Both the position numbers and the translations under genes were made by a program. From the NCBI RefSeq assembly GCF_013387485.1, contig NZ_JABBXB010000002.1, positions 62,001 to 126,000 on the forward strand: DNA of 64,000 bases. The letters are read 5' to 3'. The notes below the pieces were generated by a model that had not been told where the DNA came from, made no database searches, and saw nothing but the letters and a program-made list of their open reading frames with translations. Positions within the stretch are counted from its first letter, which is position 1. Each line of letters starts with the position of its first letter. This DNA comes from Stenotrophomonas sp. SAM-B. Its GTDB lineage: Bacteria; Pseudomonadota; Gammaproteobacteria; Xanthomonadales; Xanthomonadaceae. This document shows positions 58,373 to 64,000 of this stretch, piece after piece.

Positions 58373-60302
58373 TCGCATCCTGGTGGTGGATGACAACGTG
58401 GCGACCCGTTACGCGGTGCGCCGCGTGCTGGAGCACCACGGGTTCCATGTCGAGGAAGCCGGTACCGGCGGTGAGGGCCTGGCGCGACTGGCCGAGCATG
58501 ATTTCGGCGCGCTGGTGCTGGATGTGAACCTGCCGGACATGAGCGGCTTCGATGTGGTGCGCCAGCTGCGCGAAGACCCCCGGCTGCAGTTGCTGCCCGT
58601 AGTGCATGTCTCCGCGGCGTCGATCGCCACCGGCGACATGATCACCGGCCTGAACGCCGGTGCCGATGGCTATCTGATCCATCCGGTCGATCCGGATGTG
58701 CTGCTGGCGACGCTGCGCAGCCTGCTGCGCGCCCGCCGCGCTGAAGAGGCGTTGCGCGAGACCGAAGCGCGCTTCCGGGAGATCTACCGTCACATCAATG
58801 CCCCGATCGCGGTCTTGGATGCATCGCTCAACGCCCACGATGCCAACGATGCCTTTACCCGCCTGCTGGGTCAGCAGTCTGGGCCGGGTCAGCTCGATCA
58901 GCTGCTGCAGGATCAGGTCGTTCCCCTCAGTGCGTTGAAAGTGGCATTGGCCGAAGGCGAGCGCTGGCAGGGCACCTTCAGCCTTCGGGTCGGCGGATCC
59001 ATCCGCATGACCGAATGGCGGGTGACGCCGTACCAGGCCGCCGGGCAGGGACTCGTACATATCGAGGACACGACCGAACAGCATGCGCGTGCGAACGAGC
59101 AGCGGCAGGAACTGGAAAGTGCGACCTCCGAGCTCGCCTTCCAGATCGCCGAGCGCGAGCGCACCGAAATCGAGTTGATGCAGGCGCAGAAAATGGATGC
59201 GCTGGGCCAGCTTACCGGCGGCATCGCGCACGATTTCAACAATCTGCTGACCACGATCATTTCCGGGCTGGACATGATCGAGATCGCCGCGTCGAGCGGC
59301 AAATGGGACAAGGCTTCCCGGTATGTCGAGATCGCCACGGGCTCGGCGCACCGTGCAGCCGCTCTGACCCAGCGCATGCTGGCGTTCGCCCGCAAGCAAC
59401 CGCTCGATCCGCAGACCTTCGATGTCGTGTCGCGGGTGCGCTCGCTGGAAGACATGCTGCAGCGATCGATCGGTGAGAACATCGAACTCGAGCTGGAGCT
59501 GGGTCTTGAACCGCTGATCGCGGTCGCCGACCCGAACCAGTTCGAGAACGTGATCCTCAACCTGGTCATCAATGCCCGCGACGCGCTGGCCGGCCAAGGC
59601 CTGATCCGCATCCGCGCCGGGCGTGTCGAGATTGAGCGGGACCATGAGCTGGCGCCGGGTCACTACGTTACGGTGACCGTGCTCGACAACGGCGTGGGCA
59701 TACCCGCAGAGCTGCTGACCAAGGTGTTCGAGCCGTTCTTCACCACCAAGCCGCAGGGCGAGGGCACCGGGCTGGGGCTGTCGATGACCTACGGATTCGC
59801 ACGCCAGTCGGGCGGCAGCGCGCGCATCGCCAGCGAGCGTGGCGAAGGCACCGAGATCGAACTCCTGCTGCCCGAGGGGCATCTCCAGCCTGCGGACCAG
59901 GCACCTGTCGCACCGGCACAGCTGCCGCGCGGCAGCGCCGAGCGCATCCTGCTGGTCGACGATACCGACTCGGTGCGCATGATGGTGCGCGAGATGCTGG
60001 TCGAGGCCGGGTATCAGGTCGTCGAAGCCATCAACGCACAGCAGGCCCTGTTGGAGCTGCATTCGGACCGCGAGCTGGACCTGCTGCTGTCCGATGTCGG
60101 CCTGCCGGGCATGAACGGCCGGGATCTCGCCGATGCGGCACGCGTGCTGCGGCCCCAGCTGCCGGTGCTGTTCGTGACCGGCTACACGGAGAGTGCAGCC
60201 GTCCGCAATGAGTTCCTGGGACAGGGCATGTCATTGCTGCCCAAGCCGTTCAGCGTGAACGAGCTGCTTCGGGGCGTGCGGGAGATGTTCAACCCGGCCT
60301 GA
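58359..60302 (+). CDS. Hybrid histidine kinase: receiver, PAS, kinase, receiver
   Basis: 647 aa, overlapping the previous gene by 14 nt. Receiver 1 has D55 in ALVLDVNLPDMSG, though the usual Lys is replaced (YLIHPVDP). A PAS-like domain follows at about 135-240, then a coiled stretch, H291 in LTGGIAHDFNNLL, an ATPase with LNLVINARDALAGQG and GTGLGLSMTYGFARQSGG, and receiver 2 with D579 in LLLSDVGLPGMNG. Cytosolic. The end of a stressosome signalling line without a DNA-binding output. Confidence 0.92.
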   Translation: MPIPDRILVVDDNVATRYAVRRVLEHHGFHVEEAGTGGEGLARLAEHDFGALVLDVNLPDMSGFDVVRQLREDPRLQLLPVVHVSAASIATGDMITGLNAGADGYLIHPVDPDVLLATLRSLLRARRAEEALRETEARFREIYRHINAPIAVLDASLNAHDANDAFTRLLGQQSGPGQLDQLLQDQVVPLSALKVALAEGERWQGTFSLRVGGSIRMTEWRVTPYQAAGQGLVHIEDTTEQHARANEQRQELESATSELAFQIAERERTEIELMQAQKMDALGQLTGGIAHDFNNLLTTIISGLDMIEIAASSGKWDKASRYVEIATGSAHRAAALTQRMLAFARKQPLDPQTFDVVSRVRSLEDMLQRSIGENIELELELGLEPLIAVADPNQFENVILNLVINARDALAGQGLIRIRAGRVEIERDHELAPGHYVTVTVLDNGVGIPAELLTKVFEPFFTTKPQGEGTGLGLSMTYGFARQSGGSARIASERGEGTEIELLLPEGHLQPADQAPVAPAQLPRGSAERILLVDDTDSVRMMVREMLVEAGYQVVEAINAQQALLELHSDRELDLLLSDVGLPGMNGRDLADAARVLRPQLPVLFVTGYTESAAVRNEFLGQGMSLLPKPFSVNELLRGVREMFNPA

Positions 60303-60330
60303 GCCGGCGGCCTGCCGGCATGGGTACAAT

Positions 60331-60349
60331 CCCCCGACGCCTCCGGGGG
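60331..60349 (+). promoter_or_regulatory. Hairpin over the ribosome site of the CHAD gene
   Basis: CCCCCG and CGGGGG pair across ACGCCTC. The right arm contains the purine-rich ribosome-binding stretch 9 nt before the ATG at 60358, so folding could hide it. Confidence 0.4.
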
Positions 60350-60357
60350 AAACCGCC

Positions 60358-61146
60358 ATGTCGCCACCCGCCATCGGCCCTGCCGCCCGCGCACTGGCAG
60401 ACCGTGAGTGCAGGGCCATCGCCGATGCGCTGGCGCTCCAGCCGGATGTCCACGACGCCGTGCATCGTGCACGCAAGACGATACGCCGCCTTCGCGCGCT
60501 GCTCGCGGTACTGGCGAGCAGCCAACTTGAGACCGGCCGGACTGACGCGGCGCTGCGCCGGCTCGGGCAGGGATTGTCGGCATTGCGCGATGCCCATGTG
60601 GTGGTGGAGACCTGCCAGCACCTCGCCGCGCAGCATCCCGCCCGGCCGTGGGAGGACGTGTGCAGGCGGCTGACGGCGCGGCGCGACGTACTTCTCGCCC
60701 GGGCGCTGGCGCGGGACCCGGCGTTCGCACGCCGTCAGGCGGCACTGGTGCGTATCGCGGGTGACCTCCAGGCGCAGCCATGGGAGGCGCTGAGAGCACG
60801 TGATCTCCGCAAGGGTCTGGCGCGCAGCGAACGTCGTACCGCCAAGGCGGAGAAGCGCGCCGCCCGTACCGGGGATCCGGAGGACCTGCATCGCTGGCGC
60901 CGCAGAGTGCGTCGCCTGCGGATGCAGTTGGAGGCGCTGCCCGCGCTGGACAATGCGCTTGCGGCCTCGATCAAACGGAAAGGACCGGGCCACCAGGCGC
61001 GCGCCCTGCATGCGCTGGGTGATCAGCTTGGCAGGCAGCAGGACCAGCGGATGGTCCGCAATCTGGTGCGGGTGATGCCGGGCGTGCCGGAACGACGTGC
61101 CCTGCTTGCGCAGATCGATGCCGCACTGGCCGCTGCGCCCGGCTGA
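60358..61146 (+). CDS. CHAD-domain protein
   Basis: 262 aa. VHDAVHRARKTIRRLRALLAVL, ALRDAHVVVETC and DLHRWRRRVRRLRMQLEAL are the paired His/Arg helices of CHAD domains, which bind inorganic polyphosphate. Very rich in arginine. No adjacent CYTH triphosphatase. Ribosome site inside a hairpin (see that entry). Confidence 0.88.
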   Translation: MSPPAIGPAARALADRECRAIADALALQPDVHDAVHRARKTIRRLRALLAVLASSQLETGRTDAALRRLGQGLSALRDAHVVVETCQHLAAQHPARPWEDVCRRLTARRDVLLARALARDPAFARRQAALVRIAGDLQAQPWEALRARDLRKGLARSERRTAKAEKRAARTGDPEDLHRWRRRVRRLRMQLEALPALDNALAASIKRKGPGHQARALHALGDQLGRQQDQRMVRNLVRVMPGVPERRALLAQIDAALAAAPG

Positions 61147-61164
61147 GCGGCGCAGGCGCAGCGC

Positions 61165-63912
61165 TCAGGCCCCCGCGACCGTACGCAGGCCGGCATGGTC
61201 GGCTGTTCTGGGCGGTTTGTACTCGCAGCGCGGATACCCCGAGCACGACTGGAACGCCCCATACGGCCCGCTGCGCGCCACGATCACGCCCACCCTGCAG
61301 GCCGGGCATGCCTGCTCGTGGATCGTCTCACCGGCCATCGAGGTCACCCGCACCGCACCGTCATTGACCAGCTCGGTCAGGAAGGCGGAGCGGCGGCCCT
61401 GCACGGTGAACATCGCCACCGAGCGGCGCGCACGCGTCAGCGCGACATAGAACAGGCGGCGCTCCTCGCCGAGCGGATAGGGATCGCTGTCCGGCATCGC
61501 CAGGGTCAGGACCGGGTCATCGGCGCGGGTATTGGGGAAGCGGCGATCCAGCATGCCGGGCAGGATCACGTAGTCCGCCTCGGCACCCTTGGAGCGGTGC
61601 GCAGTGAGGAAGCTGACCTCCATGAGCTGCCCATGGCGTGCGCGCCAGGTGGCCGGCAGCAGGGCGCGGTCGGCGTTGTAGCGGCCGAGCACGAAGACGC
61701 TGACCTTGCCGTCGCGGCCCGGCGGTACCTGGCCGCTCAGCAACTGCTGGTGCAGCTGCTGCAGATACTGCTCGACCGCGCCGGCCAGCCGGTCGCGCGA
61801 GGCCACCTGGAAGGCCTGCAGCACCGCGCCATACGCGGGCGTGACCGAGTGGACGTCCTTGGGGATCTGCGCCGGATTGCGTGACACGAAGGCACTGGAG
61901 ACATCACACAGCGCCTGCGGGCAGCGGAAGGTCTGCTCGAGCTTGAGCACCTGGCCCTGTCCGAACCACGCCACGAAACCCGTCATGACCGACACGTCGG
62001 CACCGGCGAACCGGTTGATCGACTGCCAGTCATCGCCGACCGCGAACAGATGCCTGCCCGGTGCCTGCACCAGCGCACGGCACAGCCGCGCGCGGGCCCG
62101 CGAGGCATCCTGGAATTCGTCGGCCATCACCAGGTCGAACAGGGCCACGTAACGCCCCTGTTCGAGGTGTTCGGCGGCCTGGTTGAGCATGTCCTCGAAG
62201 TCGATGCCGCCTTCGGCGACCAGCGCATCGTCCCAGCCCTCCAGGATCGGAAGGACCAGTTCGAGGAAGAGGCGGTAACGGTGCTTGAAATGATCGTCGG
62301 GCAGGCGGCGCAGGCGCTCGACCATGTCCTGCATGCCCAGCCCGTTGCTCTTGGCGTGGCTGATGAAGGTGCGCACCAGGCCGATCAGTTCCGTATCCGG
62401 CATCGGCGACGCACCGCCTTCGGGCAGCACGCGGTCCGGATTCGGATCGAGCACGACACCACGCCGTGACAGCGCCTCGCCCAGCCGCACGAACAGTTCG
62501 CCGGTACGCAGCTGGTGGGAGGTGGTTTCGATCCGCTCGGTGCCGTGACGGACGCCTTGGCGGCCCTCGTGATGCGCCGGCGCACGGCCGTGAACGTCCG
62601 GGGCGAGGTGATCGTGATGCAGCGCAATGCCTGGATAGTGGAAATCCGGGCGGTACTGGCGGTACTCGTCCGTTCCGGCATCGAATGTATCGCGTCGCGC
62701 ATAAACGTAGTCCACGCCGCTGTAGAACAGCCAGTCGGCGATCACGCACTCCTCGATGCTGCGCGCGCGCTCGCCGCGCAGCGTCCGCACGTACCCCTGG
62801 CCGTCCTTGTCCCATTCCTCGGCGTCCGGCGCACCGCCGATGACGGGCAGATCGCGGCCGAACACCAACCGGAACATGTCCCACTGCGTGCGGAAACGCA
62901 GGGAGCGGTCTTTCAGCGCGTCGATGATCTCGGCCAGCCGATGGAAGCCCTGCGTCGCGTCGACCGCCCAGTCCGGCACCTGCGGCATCCGCCCGGTTGC
63001 CTGGGCGATGATGTGCCGGCCCAGCGCATGGAACGTGCGCGCTTCCACCCGCACCCCGTCCAGGCCGACGCGCGCGAAGGCCCGGTCGGCACGCGCCTGC
63101 AGTTCGGCCGCGGCGTCCTTGTTGAAGGCGAGCATGACGATGCGTTCGGGTGCGACCAGACCACGTTCGATGGCGTAGGCCGCCTTGGCCACCATGGTCG
63201 AGGTCTTGCCCGAGCCGGCCGCGGCCACCACCTGGACGCGGTTGTCGAAGCAGATCACCGCGCGGGCCTGCTCATCGGTGAGGGGGCGGCTTTCGACACG
63301 GTCCAGCAGCGGGCGGCTGGCGATCCGCTCGCGCACCAGATGTGCGTCATTGCGACGCGCCCACAGCGCCGGCCAGTCGGCCAGCCACAGCATCAGCGCT
63401 TCTTCGATGGCCGAGGGGTCGCCGTCCAGTTCGCTGCGCAGCCCGGCGTCATCGAACACCGCCCACAGCGCCTCCTCTTCGAGTGGCAGGGTGGGGCGCG
63501 CCTGCAGCAGGGCCTGCTGCTGCTCGTGGGTCAGCCACAACGACTCGTCGTCGGCCAGATCGGTGGCGGTCTGCACCTGCGTGAGCCAGTGCTGGATCGC
63601 GGCGTGGGCCTGTCCGAACAGGGCGACATGGTCACGCTGGCGCTGGGTTCCACGCCGCGCGTCCAGTGCCGCCACCAAGCCGCGCGCGGACGCCGCGGAC
63701 AGGCCGCCGAGCGTCAACGGGGCGTGGCCCTCGCGATGCAGGGTGAGGCGCGCCCAGGGCAGGCGCGGGTGCACCTGCAGCGCGTCCAGCGGCGCGTGAT
63801 AGACCTGACCGTCGACGGTCAGGACCAGCTGTTCGTCTGCCAGGCGCAGTTGCCAGTGCGGCGATCGCGTCAGGCGTTGACCCCAGTGGCTCGGGGCCCA
63901 TTCGTACGTCAT
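61165..63912 (-). CDS. Helicase IV-like (UvrD/Rep superfamily) with C-terminal zinc ribbon
   Basis: 915 aa from the ATG at 63912 (a GTG at 63984 would add 24 residues; neither has a clear ribosome site). Walker A VVAAAGSGKTSTMVAKAAYA, motif II VMADEFQDASRARARL, motif III AVGDDWQSINRFAGAD, QTFRCPQ, and motifs V/VI FLTAHRSKGAEADYVIL and FYVALTRARRSVA. An inserted nuclease-like segment has IEECVIADWLFYSGVDY and YRPDFHYPGI. The C-terminal end carries CPACRVG and CSGYPRCEYKPP, a topoisomerase-type zinc finger. It unwinds DNA 3' to 5'. The stop is 18 nt from the convergent CHAD stop. Confidence 0.9.
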   Translation of the reverse strand: MTYEWAPSHWGQRLTRSPHWQLRLADEQLVLTVDGQVYHAPLDALQVHPRLPWARLTLHREGHAPLTLGGLSAASARGLVAALDARRGTQRQRDHVALFGQAHAAIQHWLTQVQTATDLADDESLWLTHEQQQALLQARPTLPLEEEALWAVFDDAGLRSELDGDPSAIEEALMLWLADWPALWARRNDAHLVRERIASRPLLDRVESRPLTDEQARAVICFDNRVQVVAAAGSGKTSTMVAKAAYAIERGLVAPERIVMLAFNKDAAAELQARADRAFARVGLDGVRVEARTFHALGRHIIAQATGRMPQVPDWAVDATQGFHRLAEIIDALKDRSLRFRTQWDMFRLVFGRDLPVIGGAPDAEEWDKDGQGYVRTLRGERARSIEECVIADWLFYSGVDYVYARRDTFDAGTDEYRQYRPDFHYPGIALHHDHLAPDVHGRAPAHHEGRQGVRHGTERIETTSHQLRTGELFVRLGEALSRRGVVLDPNPDRVLPEGGASPMPDTELIGLVRTFISHAKSNGLGMQDMVERLRRLPDDHFKHRYRLFLELVLPILEGWDDALVAEGGIDFEDMLNQAAEHLEQGRYVALFDLVMADEFQDASRARARLCRALVQAPGRHLFAVGDDWQSINRFAGADVSVMTGFVAWFGQGQVLKLEQTFRCPQALCDVSSAFVSRNPAQIPKDVHSVTPAYGAVLQAFQVASRDRLAGAVEQYLQQLHQQLLSGQVPPGRDGKVSVFVLGRYNADRALLPATWRARHGQLMEVSFLTAHRSKGAEADYVILPGMLDRRFPNTRADDPVLTLAMPDSDPYPLGEERRLFYVALTRARRSVAMFTVQGRRSAFLTELVNDGAVRVTSMAGETIHEQACPACRVGVIVARSGPYGAFQSCSGYPRCEYKPPRTADHAGLRTVAGA

Positions 63913-64000
63913 CGGTGTATCCAGGTGCGGCCCTCGTGGCGGCCGTGGCCGGCACAGCACGAGTGGCGCAGTGTTATCGGACACCCATGATAGGGGAAAT

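Noticed and set aside
58122..60062. 646-codon open frame opposite the second hybrid kinase
   Set aside because: Shadow caused by GC3 bias; product is His/Gln/Gly-rich with no family match.

Overview
The window comes from a GC-rich gammaproteobacterium, most likely a member of the Xanthomonadaceae (Stenotrophomonas, Pseudoxanthomonas, Xanthomonas or a relative; I cannot fix the genus). The reasons are the dense high-GC coding, many TonB-dependent receptors, an H-NS-type protein with a lysine/alanine-rich tail, a stressosome operon and a bacteriophytochrome operon. No rRNA, complete tRNA or CRISPR array is visible.

Positions 1 to about 27.3 kb are mobile or accessory DNA. The left edge holds the C-terminal part of a MobA/MobL relaxase, a small possible regulator, and a tightly overlapping three-gene operon (large serine recombinase, ParB-like, RepB/ParB-like) at 1.9-5.2 kb. 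From 5.6 to 27.3 kb lies what looks like a genomic island bounded by two imperfect copies (15/17) of a tRNA-Ser 3' end, with an integrase N-terminal remnant just inside the left copy. The island carries a dense set of nuclease, HEPN and Abi-type genes: an AbiJ-like protein, two HNH proteins, two uracil-DNA-glycosylase-fold proteins (one overlapping a DUF6988-like gene), a PD-(D/E)XK nuclease overlapping a HEPN/AbiU2-like gene, a Schlafen AlbA_2 protein and an OLD-family ATPase/TOPRIM nuclease. It also has an H-NS/H1 chimera, a broken parA and many unknown small proteins. It reads as a defence island, and the tightly coupled gene pairs are the best candidates for undescribed systems.

Positions 27.6-40 kb look chromosomal: an AraC regulator divergent from an MFS exporter, a secreted thermonuclease, an iron-uptake operon (siderophore receptor, PepSY protein, two small membrane proteins) with a possible Fur box, a DUF805 protein, a thioredoxin-reductase-like flavoprotein, a methyltransferase behind a perfect palindrome, a CsbD protein, a SRAP paralogue that has lost all of its catalytic residues, and a CDF metal transporter.

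Positions 39.8-45.5 kb form a light-sensing signalling group: bacteriophytochrome, Rcp1-type response regulator and hybrid kinase, plus a lone receiver. Positions 45.6-52.4 kb hold six genes on one strand that combine outer-membrane uptake with periplasmic redox chemistry (TlpA-like protein, YceI, stand-alone DsbD N-domain, MauG-type di-haem protein, second TlpA-like protein, TonB receptor). Positions 54.9-60.3 kb are a complete stressosome module (RsbR, RsbS, RsbT, RsbX-like fusion) coupled to two histidine kinases and ending in phospho-receivers rather than a sigma factor. A CHAD protein and a helicase IV-like protein close the window.
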